A stretch of 64,000 nucleotides of DNA from Paragonimus westermani (GCA_008508345.1 QNGE01000276.1:146897-210896), one strand, 5' to 3'. Positions 34,016-47,875 are shown, counted from the first letter of the stretch. Translations and numbers: made by a program. The notes: generated by a model not told the origin, from the sequence alone.

Positions 34016-37000
34016 TATTACAAAGACTTGATAGTGAAACACTAGCAGAAGCTGGGATGCTTTAAACGGCCCATTGAACGCTTGGGTTTCAATCGTGCAT
34101 GTTGCGAACTAACTGGCCATTCTGTTGCACATATTCCTCGTCAAGTTTAAACTGTTGTACAGAATTTTATCTAATCGGTAAGATCATCCGTTTGTGAATT
34201 CATGTCTTCTGTTTCGAAGACACGTTGAAGGTTTGATCCTCGAACATGGCAGTCATTAATGAAAACGGACACACGTGATAAGTGAATAGATTGCACCGGC
34301 GACCAAGTCAACATTTTCTGAAATTTTCATCTCTGTCTACTTTCATCAAGCCCGAAATTTATGGATGATGCAGAACAGTACGTAGATAAACCGATCGATG
34401 TCACTACTGATTCTTATTGATGCTACGAACGACGGTCCTCGTTTACATGTAACCAGAACAGCATGGTAAGTACCAAGTATGCTGTGTATGTCTCAGCGAC
34501 GTTAATAAGTGGTATGGTTCGAACCAAAGATAACAGCATTTATAAAAATGTTAACGACCAAACCCATCATCCAGAGCACCATAAACTGCAAGTAAAATTT
34601 AAAAATTCATATGTATTTCACATGGGACATTTGGACAAAAAGTCACCGTTATGCTACAAGCAACAATTATGGATGGAGTTTACTTAAAGCGGAAAAGCAA
34701 TGGGAAAAAACAGAACCTTGAAGGACACCTGAATTCGTGACGAATAAGGTAAAAGTTTCACTTTGTGGGGGAAAACGATAGAAGCTAAGGAAGAAATGTA
34801 TCGCTTAACAACATCACGAAAGACGATGGAATATCACACCCAATCAATAAGGATTATTCAGCTGAAGCAAATGTTGTAGTGATGAAAACACAAACATATG
34901 AGAAAACTGGTCAGAATGAGCCCTACTCTACCAGATGAACTGTCATGTATGAAATCAGAGAAACTTCGTTTTGTCAAAGTGGTTGCTACATATTAAACTG
35001 CGAAAAAGTCACACAGAACACCTTGGTGTTTAACAGAATCTGACTAATTTCATCATACATCATTCCTCTTGCATATTTGTGAATCGGGAAGAACGATACA
35101 AAGAAGTAATTAATTAGGTAAAATCTTGGACTGTAGCTACGAAAACTGCTGGGAAGGAAAAGTTCTAAGGTCAGAAATATCCAAAACATTTACTTAAGGG
35201 TAAACCTCCGTTTCAACAGCCTGCTTTACAACCAAATGTCGTGACCAGACTTCAACTGATTCATCCTCGGTTTCCTACTTGAAGAAAACATTGTTATAAA
35301 AAGGTGCTTAGTTTATGTTCACATTTCGTAATGTTCGATTCGTGCATTTTTTAAACGAGAAGTCTTCCATGTCACAATCGATACGTCATTCTAAATAACC
35401 TGACTACGCGTGACATTACGCCTCAGAGAGCGTTACACAGCCTAATCCAACTTTGCCATCTTCAACATTCCAGTTGAAATATATATACGTCCCTCAAGCG
35501 CCTGGATCCTACGTCACCATTACGTGGTCGTCATTATAACGTACAGATGGCTGTTGGAAACTGTTGTATAAGCCCGGTAAAAGAAGACTTTATCGTTGTT
35601 GGAACAACTGGTAGTCGGTCTTTCACAAAATAACTGCTGATGCTTCATGTCCGATTCCAAATTTCGTTCTGAATACTATTTTTTTTCCTGTTCACAAAAA
35701 ACACAATGTATCAAAACGAATTTGTCAGTTTTCGTCGTAATTCACAATTATCTGTACGTCAAGCGCACGTCAAAGGAATGTGTTTAAGTGTACCTGCAAA
35801 AAATGAATATTTCTAAAGGTACACAGGTATATGTTCACAGGAATTTGAACTTGGTTTCTATTTGGATGGTTCATCCTGTGGTAGTTTGTAATTTCTAGCA
35901 CTGCTTGAACACATGTATTCAAAAAAACAGTTGATTTTGAGTGTTTTTTTCAATATATCATTCCGTGTTACTTAGCATGATGAGGTGAGTTTCAGCTCAA
36001 ACAATCAGTGAAACAGTGGCATTCAAAGTTTCGTCACTGTTCGTTATAGTACCATTTTCAAAATAATTAAATACTATTCACTTCCTAGTTCGTTCGATGT
36101 TCAAAACGTGTGTTCTTATCCCAGTTTTATTTGACTTCTGATGTATAATCTGAGACCGTATTCACCGAGCTTAATTAAGTCTATACTTATCAGTAGTTTA
36201 TGAACAGCATAACATGATGTTGAGACTGTCTTGGGTATGACCTGCCTCGGTCACATGAATTCGATTACTTTTCCCACTAAGCTTGTGACTGAACAGAAGA
36301 CGTGAAAATATATTGTATTTCAAACACTCCTTTCCACTGCAAACCAAATACTGCTCTTCAATATTTTACAATTTCGCTCAACATAATTCAGATTGTAGAA
36401 GTTAATTCATTTATGGTAATTGCTAGATTAACGGGATTGAAAAATGTGGACAAAACTCGTGTAACACACAGTTATTTACCAATAGCAGTACAGACTATTG
36501 AATCAAAGTTAAAGCTAAGTAGTGAAATCAGAAGACCGATTTTGCATGGCGGCAATATCACGTCGCGTGTTCTCATCAGTTGCTACACACAACAGCAACG
36601 AAAGTCAAAATTAAACTGACTGGGGATTAGGTCATCTTATCGGCTATGGTATAAATGGGATCTTGACAAACATAGCACATCTCAATACACATACCGTGAA
36701 CATGAACGGATAATTGTTTTGACTTGGACAACTCTTAATTGCCTTGTGACTAAATTGCAGAATCAGATATTATGCATTCGAAAGTCGAGATTCAGCCGAA
36801 TAGGTAATTGCCAGTCAGTGTCCCTAGGCCGATGACGACGCCTACTGTTATTTTGAATTCGGAGTCAACAGCTTCCTAGAACCCATTTTGGAGTGAGTAG
36901 CTCAACTCACACACGTGACCCGATATTTATCGTACGTAGCAAATACACCTCTGGGAACGACTGCATATAAATTAATGTCTTTCCTTCAGTGAAGGTGAGA

Positions 37001-40000
37001 GAATGGCTGGCATTATGAAGATGAACCGGATCACAAAGTGTAGCAGGTTTGCTTTAGTCAGTAGCTTCTAAACCAATCAGTTGGCAACAAGAAAATTTTG
37101 AACTTTGTAGCTGATGACCAAATATACTTGTGTAATGGTCGTGGGATGAAGAAAGCTGGACCGTGTGCCGTGAATAAACATTTTGAGGTAATATACTGTA
37201 GCTACACTTATATTATATAGTTCAGAGGTATAGATTTCCTATACATTGCGAAATACCCATACAAACAAAAATCTTCACGAACAAAAGTGTGTGTAAACAG
37301 ATCTGACCATTGGTTGTTATTTGATTGTAGTTTTTCGAATAATTTGTTACTTACTAGTCTCCAGTGATGACGAAAACAAGATGCAGCCCACACATTGTAG
37401 AATCAATGGATTTTTGCTTAATTTCGTTCAGTAGAACATTCGTTAATACTAATTTTCGGAAATCAATTGAATGACCTGCCTGAAATTAGACTGCTCCCAT
37501 GTACAGCTCAAATTGTCAACAGGGAAGAGAAAACATCCGTTTGTTTTTACAAAAATTTCTTTTTCATGTAAATCGGTTAATATTTTTCGATTTTCGTAGT
37601 GTTATTTGTAAGCAAATCCTTATCAAATTCTCACTTAGGGAAAGCTGAGTTGTCCGATATCTATCTGCGAGGTTGATTCTGAATTCGGTTAACTGTTTAT
37701 GACAAATGTGTCCTAGTTCGGATAGTGATATTCCGGAGGAGTTCGCTGCCACCGATTTTGTTACTGAGAGTGCAAAAACATCCTCAGCTCCAGAGAATAA
37801 GGTCATTCATAGAAGAAAAAGATACTTTCCGTCAATGTTAACGGGAGTCTGTCCAGGATCTACATAAACGGAATTGATTTTGCTGAAATGACTTCCTATC
37901 CTAGCCAGGCCGGTTGATCAGTGATCTGAACACACTGTGGTAAAACATTTTTTCGTGGAGAATAATTTTATTTTCTCTAGTAGCTTCGTGAAACTGTGAG
38001 TAAAAGTTTTTTGATTCATTTTTTGCTGCTATTCATCAGTACTCACCAACTTCAGTTAGATTTGTAGGGGTTCGAACCCATCTTCTGTTGAAGTGTACCA
38101 GGGACCATATATCCTTCGAAGAGACCACGTAATGGTTTGCACAACTATTTCAGTAAGCTAATTTAGGCGACTAATCGAGTATGTTGCGTACACATATTTC
38201 TAACGCCAACAAATAGTTGTGTTAAAGATGAATTTCATACTGGTTTACATTCGGTGGTTTTTTGCTATTTACTAAAATGTGGCAACATTTTCCCAGTCTG
38301 AATTCGACTTAGTACGACTTGTTATGGTTTTGTCAGTGTTGTCGGCATGTAGATAAAGTTTGTTTAACTGATGACATTTCAGTCGTGTTGTATTCTTTTG
38401 TCTATATATCTAGTCGTTCGTTTGACTCTATGCCAGCGTGATGACAACAAATCACTTGTTGTTTGAATGTATTGTAACAAGTGAGGAAAGCAAGTTGAGT
38501 CCACTAAAACCTTTCACCAGATTTCGGACTCTTAAAAAAGGCACTCCACAACATACATTTCAAAACCATCATAGGAGGGCAAAAGTTTATACAAATATCA
38601 GACCATACTTGGAGTGATTGAAAGGCAATCTTTCAATATGATTTGAAGTTTTCTCGATTGAGTCATTGGACGTTGCTAAGGCGAAAGGAAATATCCATGT
38701 GGATTGTAGAACTTTCGTATAAATTGTACGACTTTTACTGGAGGGAGCAGACCAAACATTTTAAGGTCTCCCAAAAACAACGTAACTTTTTCGATACTCT
38801 TTTTGGCAGCTAACCATGAAAAATAGCCCAGTATCAGATGATCCTTTGTTAGTCAGAGCTCCTCACTAGCATATCCTTATCGCTACCTTAGTTTGACTTC
38901 ATCCGCATTTTCGTGTAGAGCTACTTCATTGGCCCCAAACTCATTGTCTTCAGAGTAACCAGGTGGATGCTCATGACCAACTGTGATGGGCATTCACGTA
39001 TTATTAGTGATTCACGCTCTTCAGAGTTAAATCAGACGGAACACAGTTTTTATCTGTCTGAAATAGCCAGGCCACTTCAAGAAACAACAAGGCAGGACGT
39101 TTCGTAGAAAGAAGGATTCGTGGGTGAAAATAATCCTTATGAACCGTTGCCATATCTAACGATATTGTAGAAAGAATTGTGTACTGCTTTTTAGTTAGAG
39201 AAACCAAGTATAATACACACTACTTGATTTCGTCTATGTAACAGTCAAGAAAGTGAGGTCTATTGTTTTCAAAACTTGATAGAGATCACGCGTAATTAAA
39301 GAACAGGTATTTTATATCAGCCATTTAAACCTAGTATCCTGATTCAGTTTATTTAACAGTCGCATCAGTAATAGTTCGTGTGAGACATATTTGCTAGCCG
39401 TGCAAACCTTCTCAACGCAAATAAAGTTCGTTATCTGTCACGATTGGCACAGTTTCGACAGCGCCTGACCGGATATGGTATATAACGGAACACGTTCACC
39501 TTCGCCATTTCAGGAGTTCGGTTGGTGTGCTATATGACCGAATCTTGACTGTCGTCTGTTGATCGAAAATTCACGAGTTTGTTGAACTGTTAATAGCTGC
39601 AATTTAATTTCTCGTTTTGAAAGTTGGAGCGCTGCGAAAACATTCTTCAGTGGACGCATGTGTGAAATGCGGCGGGTCAATTACACTAAACAGTATACGC
39701 CCAATTTTGTTTACCAACAGTCTGTCTCCCATTGACCCGAAACGCCCATTTTTTGAGTCGCAATACTTATATAGAGCCAGTTTCCACAAATACGACGAAA
39801 ATGCTTTCGAAGAATTATATATATATATATAATCAATGCACATCCAACAGGTTGGCACTCAAAACAAAGCATGGTCGAAGCCTTATCTTAATGAGTGACT
39901 AAAATATACACGTGTTGAAGCAGATGTCATCCCAGAATGTACTTGTGAACGTGTATTGAATCTGCTTTGGTAATTCGATAATGTAGGAGCATTGGCCGCC

Positions 40001-42384
40001 TTCCAGTTTTGAGGCACAAACATTTAGTTTGCCAAGGTCACTTAGGCCTTTGTGCAAGACGGTGTGCTCGAAAACAACAGTTTGGTTATGAAATGAATAA
40101 ATTTAAGTACCCAGAGGTTGAAATCTTCTGTTAATGGTCATCTGAGAGTCACAGCCTGAAAGTAAATGGCTGCAGAAACGAGAGTTCTACCGACCGGTGA
40201 CTGGCATGAGAGCAAGCACCAAACATTTTGTTCAAACTTATCCAGGAGGCACTGTCTTAATAACCATGGATAGTTTATCAATGAGCGAGGTAGCAAGTTC
40301 CCTTAGTTTTAAACTATTCCACTGAAGTTTAGAGTAGATATTATTTTGTCTAACAGACAGTCCAGTAAGATTTCCGTGTAATTAGGTGTCGGAAACTAGT
40401 TCACCTTGGACGATTCTGAGGCAAAGTGATAAACGTTATGATTCTTGAAAAGAGATGTTTTGCATTGGCTGCACGCATTCACAGCAACGGGCTAAAGCGT
40501 CCGATTCCAGCTCTTGTGTCAACACATTTTACAAGCACTTGTAGTCTTTTATTACGCCGCATGTTCTAACAGAAATTCTTTTTCTCGACAAATTGACCAT
40601 ATCATCTTTCACCAAAAACCGTGTGGCCACCACTTAGCAGATCCAGAGTTGAAATGAAAAGCTTACATTGGGAATGTCTGGTGTAAAATTTTGCCAACTG
40701 GTCGACTTCATGATCCAACCCTTACCCCACCTATCACCGGTTTTATCAGTACAATTGAAGCAACCTGAACATCTTGAGCATATCAGGATTAGAACAAAGT
40801 ATTACATAGTTGCACCCACATCGATCCTTTGAGCATTCTGAGTGCGTGCTGACTACAATCCATTGACTGGATTGGAAGTGATATAGTGGTGGTTTGCTGA
40901 CTAAATGTAGCAAGAAATTAGCAAAAGTGGCAAGAAATCAGTCAAAGTGAAATCTGAGTTTTAGGTTTTACATTATAAAATATTTACTGGTTAATATTTT
41001 AAGTCCATCTGTCTGTAAATAAAACAAAAGAATTCTTCAGTTGCCGTATAGATAAAGTTGGAGGAAAGGGAATTTTCCCGAACACCCCAATTGCTGATCC
41101 TAAAAGCCTTTCCGTGATGTTGAATAAACTTGTATTTACACATATAAAGTCTAAAATTAGAGCAAACTTGATGAGAGGTACCTCTTTTGGTAAGAAATTT
41201 CGACGAAAAACAGACGGAAGCCAACCAACTTTTCACCGATAGGCTACACCAATTTACCACATTTTCCGACCTATCCGGTTTGACCTGATCTTTGTGTGTG
41301 ATATCTTCTAAAATCACAACTATTCATTGTGGAATTAGCTCAGTCTCAGCATAAACCACCGATTTCAGGGCATATGGATGAAGTTACAGCAATAACTGAG
41401 CCATTATATTCGCAGTGACCATTCCTTCAGCTTATGTCTCTCTGGAACAACTTGCCTCGAATTTTCTGCAACACTATCATCGGTTGGCGATTTTAACTAC
41501 AAACTTGAGATACGTTCGAGTCACCCTGATGAGAAGCCTACTCTTTCGATTCCTTTCGGTAAACTAACAACTTTTTCCAATAACCTAACTAAGTATCTGT
41601 ATGGTTCATACTGCAGTGGGATTGGTAGGACGGGGTTGAGTTTTCATTTCCACTTGAACCCATTTCTGGCAATTTTGCGTTGTGGCAGTTGCTGGCTTTC
41701 CCATTTCGGGATTCTTATAGCAAACATTTGACCATTCACGGACTTTCTCTCTAACAGAAAACTATGTGATCAGGTTTACACACATTTCGCTTAGATTGTA
41801 TTTTTCTACTGAATTCAAGCATTCCAACAAAGCAAATCGTGTTCCTCCAGATCTACGGGATGCTAGTAAACCACATCCCACGCATATGTAACCGAATCCG
41901 TTTTCTCGCTATCAAAACTGTCACAAATTCAATGCTTTGATTTGGGTGTGAAAGCAAACTCTGTTGACTTCCGTGAGATTGTTACAATGGGTTTTCAGGA
42001 ACGTCGTGATAATATCCAGGATCGTGTGATCTTTTTTCACAAAGCGAGAACAGCTGAAGTAGTTTGTCAAGTAGATTCACTTCAATGAATTCACGATGTA
42101 CAGTTTCAAACAAGTTGGGCGGTTATCATATTAATGTAACCAAATCACCCAACCGTTGGATAATTCAATACTGTGGGAGTGAACCTGACGCTGTCAGCAT
42201 CAATCTTCACAACAAACTAGGAAATAGCAAAAAAGAAACTGGGAACCCTGAATGAATGTGAAGGATTTAATTTTTCCGTGAAAGTTAAACTAATATCGTA
42301 CTAGTTCATCTAGGTGATAATTGAGCTATGCGAACACACATTACATATTAGTGAGTCGTCCTCTGCAGTCGGTGACTCATTATT
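34016..42384. other. no recognised gene; long AT-leaning stretch
   Basis: No domain or repeat family recognised over about 8 kb. An (AT)n run lies at 39816-39832. On the minus strand around 38065-38150, GGGTTCGAACCCCTA makes a good B-box-like T arm, but no cloverleaf can be drawn, so it is at most a degenerate tRNA-derived repeat. A minus open frame at 40991-41317 (108 codons) and a plus one at 36302-36619 (105 codons) are unassigned. Confidence 0.4.
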
Positions 42385-42428
42385 GATATCTGAACGCGTG
42401 CTGCGATCACCCGTGGATGGTGTACAAT
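42385..42428 (+). repeat. HIR-SINE 3' arm fragment
   Basis: TATCTGAACGCGTGCTGCGATCA-type sequence at about 42392-42414 matches the family 3' arm (TATCTGAATGCGAAAGCTGCGATCA), followed by a GTGGATGG stretch in the position of GTGAGTGG. It sits about 40 bases before copy 5 and may be a separate truncated copy or a rearranged arm. Confidence 0.45.
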
Positions 42429-42460
42429 CTAAAATGACTAAAATCGCGAATCTGTGTTGG

Positions 42461-42855
42461 TGAGTTAAACCGTGTTTCTTTGGCTTACAAAGGGTATTAA
42501 CTTCAACACAAATGAGAAGTCCCGATCACGGGGTTTTCGATTGGATTTGACAGAGCGATCCCGTTTATTCTGCTTCCAAATTGTTCAGACAAACTGAGTA
42601 CTGTTCACACAGAGCTGAAGTTGAGTACTCGACTGGGATTATTCAGCGGTGTCTCTTGTGAGATTACTGATGTTGTTGTCAACACATTTGTTTCGCATAC
42701 ACGATTATCAGACAGTGAACTCTGGTCTCACCTAGAATATGCGTTACTGGTGAGTTCTAATGAGAGCAAAACTCGAGTCTAAAACTTCCGTTCAAAGTGG
42801 TCTAATCGAGATTCCATTCTGACTGCGATGCCTACAATGAAATGTGGATATCGTT
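42461..42855 (+). repeat. HIR-SINE copy 5, subfamily B
   Basis: This copy aligns over its whole length with copy 9 (62440-62836, opposite strand), with several 20-30 base runs identical or nearly so, such as GATCCCGTTTATTCTGCTTC and TAATGAG/TAATATGA near the ribozyme. Against subfamily A (copy 8) it aligns from AAGTCCCGATCACGGGG through the head to the 3' arm at lower identity. The head is GTTGTCAACACATTTGTTTCG, and the B-box region reads GAACTCTGGTCTCAC, a weak match. The hammerhead is damaged: core CTGGTGA and AAAA replace CTGANGA and GAAA, though stem II (GTTC/GAGC), CTCGAG and GTC persist. Confidence 0.8.
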
Positions 42856-45152
42856 CGGTTTCAAACATGTTGATCCCTAATCTGAAAATGTGAAATTAAC
42901 ATGTCGACGCTAATGGAGTTTTGTTTCGGTTTTTCCAAGGTCTCATCAAACCAACCGAAATCATTCAGACTGCGTATAATGTCATCAACAAAGTTGATAT
43001 TTGTGCGAGTTTCACATTTCGTTCCTATGGTTGTAGTGAGAGGTTTTCAAAAACTTGGAACTTCCATGGCCAGCGTCGAATCATCTTTTGCATACTGTTG
43101 GCTGCATCTGTTTCATGACTGGCCTAAACTATTAACAGCAACAAGAGGATGCATACGCACAGAAATCACAACACTTGGCTTGCGCTAAACTACTTGTGCG
43201 CCCGCTAACATACATATACCCGGTGTAATTGTGAAAGAATTAGGAAAAGTTGTGGATATGGAAGTTTTTCTAGTCTGAATGATAAGCTATCATAAACACC
43301 GAACTTTTTATCTCACGGAATTTAAACATAGACCCGGACTGTGAGATATATGGGTAAACTTGATCGCAGTATAAGGCAAGAGGAATTTTAACATAGGTAT
43401 ACATTGGTATATTCCATACTGGATTATGTGAACAAATAATTATGTTAACTTGTGCTCGAAAACCAAACCAAAACTTATTCTCATTCTGCAAGTACAGACT
43501 TGCAGGGTAGAAAATCTAAAAATTTAACAGACCGAAGTTTCTGAAACGGGCGAGGGAGATCGCTGTCTGTTACATACGAAAACACAGACATGGAAATACA
43601 GTGTTTAATTAGCTAGCTGATATCCAGCGCGTTTGTCATCTGATCATTTGAAGCGCTTCGTGAGTACGCTGATAACGTACCAATATGAGACGGACAGATC
43701 ATTCGCTGCCATTTTCATCGCAGTGTCCATGCTTTTTGTGCCTACCGTACATTTGAACTCGTGATCAAGCTGCTGTTGCCCTTTGGATTTTCTGATCGCA
43801 TCTCATCAGACGGTGTCGTACAAAGCCGCCTGCTTCTATGCTCCAAGATTGATGTTACAGTGCGAAGGACTTAGACGAACAGCATTTCCGTCGCCTGGTG
43901 AACAACAGGCTCTTCATTTCACAAACCTAAGCCACTTGAAACAATCATAAAATCTTAGGCGATCGCGCAATGAACAAAATCACGTAGGCAAGTTTGGCTC
44001 TGCAGAATGAAAACGAATTCCAGAAAGAGGAGAGCAACTGTCTGATTACCTTAGTTCTGCATCATCCTAATAGCTAAGTTCGCCACAGTGATCTAGCTAC
44101 TACTGGGCATGTCCGAACTTTCAGACAGCCAAGTTAATTTGGTCTATATAAGCATAAGAACGTAGTCACTTGTTTCACGTTATTAGCACTTCACCCTGTA
44201 TTTCCAAAAGCATATTAAAACATTCCGAATGAATTGTCGTTATTTAACAGAGTTCGTCATCAGTGGAGTAAACATGTTATCTGTTTGGTCACACTGGTTT
44301 CACTGTTGAACAGATCTTGTGGTCTCTCGACAGAATGCTTTCCTCACTGGGTGATATTAAGTATCACTTACCACTGCCTGACCAACCATCAGTTCGTGCT
44401 GATTAGTTGATGAGGTGTTTTGGCAAATCACGAGGGAGACTAGTCAACTCCATCTTTTATAACTGTTCCTTTCTGGTTGTCCCAATACTTCAAAGTGGAT
44501 GGCAAATTGAGTAAAACAACCCAAAATAATACTACGGGAAGACTAATGTGAGTTGAGGACCACAATGGTCCATCGTCTTTCAATAACTCCGAATCTAAGC
44601 TTCGGAGGAGACATTATGTTGGTAAAAATTGAATAAATTATTGCAAAAAGTTCGTTGCAGATTAATTCAGTCTCACCTCAAGATCACTGACTTGAGTGGT
44701 TGTATGCTGTCAGACTTGGTATTGGCAGTTTTATTCTAACATAACTCTTCCTTGCAGACCACTAGACTGTGAAGCTGTTCGTTCTCCATAAGTGTGCTTC
44801 CGCGTCTACTTTGTTCTGTTTAGATATCACGACACGGATACCCGGAATAATTTGCCCAAAATAAGCCGTTGTTTGGATTTCACATCTTAGTCTGGGTGCG
44901 GTCAGTCCAATGTACATAGGATATTGCTCGGTACATCCTAACCCCATATTCATTCACTGCTGAGTAAACAGATAAGAATTGTTGCATGCACTTCGTCATG
45001 TTGTGTACCGAATAGGATATTTGACTCACCATCGCTTCGAATTTGGTGTGTTTTGGTAACCAGGAATGTTAATTCGCCTGTATTCAGTAGGTGTTCGTTA
45101 ATATACTGCAATAGTGACTTTTCAAAGAACATATCAGGCGTACACTTTCAGG
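42856..45152. other. no recognised gene
   Basis: Open frames at 42901-43188 (+), 43270-43491 (-), 44762-44953 (-) and 44950-45132 (-) occur. The 44762-44953 frame contains MYIGLTAPRLRCE, faintly like a GIY-YIG motif, but neighbouring frames lack other Penelope-like motifs, so I do not assign it. Confidence 0.35.
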
Positions 45153-45178
45153 GTATTTTCCTGATGACAGGAAAATAC
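45153..45178. other. perfect 11-base-pair hairpin
   Basis: GTATTTTCCTG (45153-45163) and CAGGAAAATAC (45168-45178) are exact complements around the four-base loop ATGA. There is no T-run, so it is not a typical Pol III or bacterial-type terminator. It could be a small foldback remnant or a structured RNA element; no partner copy was seen elsewhere. Confidence 0.6.
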
Positions 45179-45293
45179 TATACCAATTTATTCCGCTATT
45201 TATGATGAACATATTTATATATCGTTTCTTGTACCGTGCTTTGCAAACAATCTATTCAGGATAGTTACCTAACAAGTGTTCGAAGTGTAAACT

Positions 45294-45316
45294 CATATAT
45301 ATATATATATATATAA
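45294..45316. repeat. AT dinucleotide microsatellite
   Basis: An uninterrupted run of about eleven AT units follows CTC and ends at ACC. A shorter one lies at 39816-39832. Confidence 0.9.
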
Positions 45317-47732
45317 CCATCAACACTTTTGTATTAATTTCAAAGAGTTGATTGAAAAATGTATTGGAACAGAAAACAATTAATTTTGATTTCTGGCGAT
45401 GCGTCTACTTTATTAAATGGCTTTTTGCTCAGAAAACGCTGAATAGGTTGAAAGCCCGGCATATCAGACTAACCCACCGTTTTATCAATGAAACGAACGT
45501 GAACAGTTTTTAGTGTCAGTCTTCGAATGAATTATTCAGTCGGCTTTTTACACATCACTAGAATGCTGATCTTCGGTAAACGGTATGCATTACAGGAAAC
45601 TGTGAAGAAAAAGTGTTAGAGTTTATCTTGGTTTTATGTTGCGTTACGCTGAAATTGTTTGGAAAGCGAACTATTAGTGAACTTGAAGCTTGATTGAGCA
45701 CCACGGAACATAATGAATCTGTCTGTACTTGTTCGTGTTACATTCCTAGCCATCTCGCCTGTCTAGTTTGTACTGTTCTGGCATCCTTCAATGATACATT
45801 TAGAGGTAGTCTTTCACGCTTGTTAGATTGCAGTGATCTACGTGACAACACAGATAATGATATGCTACTTCAAATTCACGACTGGTCTGGAAATAAATCC
45901 CCAGCCGTAGTGGTTCTATGCGAGTAATTTACCCATTCTAATGGGTTTACTCAAGTTGATGGTCGGGTTTCATTACTAGTTTGACTCTGGTGTTTCCCAT
46001 GGTATAATCCCCTCCGGGTTCATGTTCTCACCTTGTATAGCATACACGCAAGTTTATGACCAAATTTTCAAACTGATAAATACGCCATGTGGTCGTAAGC
46101 ATCAGCCAGTCCACTTTGGCTTCCTTGCCCGATTTGTTTGGGAGTTGTGATTTGTTAGTTCTGTCAGAGTGGCACAGTAGGTTTCCTAATACACACGGAT
46201 GATTCGACATGCTGATTACAATTGAAAAAACCATAAGTTCCGCTGATTGTTTACACCACTGTGCAAATAGGGAACTTGCATCATGATGTTTCTATATCAG
46301 ATATTGAGAGGTTAATTTGTGAAACAAAACCACAAGATTACTTCAGGTTGCCATGGTTTTCACCAGCCAGAAGACTGTTTCGATAAGTATCCAACACGTT
46401 TTAACGGATTTTGCCGCAAAATTCCTATAGTGCTTATTGTATATTATAAATTTAAAGGACTGAACCTGAAATTGTTACTTCCTTGTTGAGAATAATAACC
46501 GATCGATGTGCAACTTTGTTCTCATGTGATAGACATCCTCTGACTCTAGCTCCAAGCCCGGTTCACGGTTAATCAGCAGACTACCTGCATTAGCTTGGAT
46601 TTGAATTGCCTTGTTATTACACAGTGTGATTGCCTTTGCATCATGTAGCTCACCGTATAGTACCTGAGACGAACAACCGGCTTTCACTATCGAGGTCCGG
46701 TTGAATTGGTGTCTATGTACTGTTTTTGTTCAACAGCCTATAAAATGGACAATGGATATACCCGAGTTTGCACTAGTTTTATCCTAGATTTTTGTGTTAC
46801 AAGATCTTCGCTACCCAATCCTGGCATTTGTGTATCCTGATCAGAATAAATTTGAGATACACACGAAACATCGCGCTTGATTCTGATCTGTCCAAGGTTA
46901 TTTCTAAATATCTAACACGGTCCGCGTACAAACACTTATTTGCATGCGAGCTGTTTCACGTTACATCTTTTCCCTTCTGTTATTCCCTACCTACTTTGAC
47001 TTCCACACAAACTCATTCTCATCATTGATGAGTTGACTGCAAAACTGAATCAGTTACTGATTTCATACATTTTGCTACGAACAGTGGTGTTGTGAGAATG
47101 AAGTTAATTGGACAAGCTATCTTCGCTTTATCGACCATGTGAGTAAGTACGAGGGCATCACTGACTTTACTTGATTTAAACGCGTGGCTTTTAGTGACAA
47201 AGGTCCGCAGAAATGTGGCTCTCCTTCTTCTGGTTTCAAACAAACGAATGGTTGTTCGGCCCGTTCTTACAAAATAAAAGGTTGCAGTGAGTTAACTTGA
47301 GCAGACTTAATTAATACCACTGTTCAACTGCGAAACTCCCTTTGACTCTGGTCAAAACGGATTACGGGTTTTGAGGGGCATCGATCTAGAGCTCCGCTTT
47401 AAAAACTTGTATCCAACATTCCTCGTAAGGCTTATATTTTAAGGTCTTTATCTCTGCTCAGTTGAAGGTTCTTTATTTTTGAAGGGTTGGACACGATGTC
47501 GTATGTGGTCGTTCAGCACTGTTTCTCCCAGTTATTCGACTAAGCAACAAGGCTTAACTGCATGCTGTAATTCGCAGACCACCTATCGAGAATATTCTCC
47601 AATTTTACTGTCATGTTGTAAAGAATACACTACAGTCATTATACAGGATAGACAGTCTGGCTCACTACCCTAATTCAAAATTTTCGTGAGTTGTTTTTGA
47701 AGAATTGAAAATCACGGTCCGTTAGAATAAAA
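45317..47732. other. no recognisable gene
   Basis: Open frames up to 78 codons only (for example 45694-45927 plus, 47022-47243 minus). No domain or repeat recognised. Confidence 0.4.
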
Positions 47733-47875
47733 ATCTACGTTACTGATAAACACATAGGGAATAACACAACGTTTCGAGCAAGTTGTAATACTCTTCGTTT
47801 CAACCACCTCGGGTGGCCTTCCTCAGGAGTGTTGTAATCGAAATCACATTGACCTACGTTGATCTACGTTACTGA
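47733..47875 (-). repeat. Penelope-type pseudo-LTR fragment with hammerhead-like motif
   Basis: On the minus strand, 47826-47796 reads CUGAGGA, one extra A, a seven-pair helix GGCCACC/GGUGGUU around CGA, then GAAACG. This is the same plan as at 13180-13227: CUGANGA, one unpaired base, a helix closed by a G-U pair, GAAA. The triplet after GAAACG has decayed to GAA, so cleavage is unlikely. A second GAAACGTT occurs 25 bases further on. The segment is bounded by the 14-base direct repeat ATCTACGTTACTGA at 47733-47746 and 47862-47875, possibly a target duplication or part of a longer terminal repeat. Confidence 0.45.

Noticed and set aside
37105..37130. FVADDQIY frame as a LINE reverse-transcriptase catalytic box
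   Set aside because: No other RT block is in frame nearby. The shared 14-mer GTAGCTGATGACCA at 2331 is within chance expectation for this window size.
38065..38150. tRNA gene suggested by GGGTTCGAACCCC on the minus strand
   Set aside because: No acceptor, D or anticodon arm can be drawn at the required spacing; at best a tRNA-derived repeat.
44762..44953. Minus-strand frame with MYIGLTAPRLRCE, like a GIY-YIG nuclease
   Set aside because: One short motif only. Flanking frames lack the linker and terminal motifs that make PLE-2 convincing.
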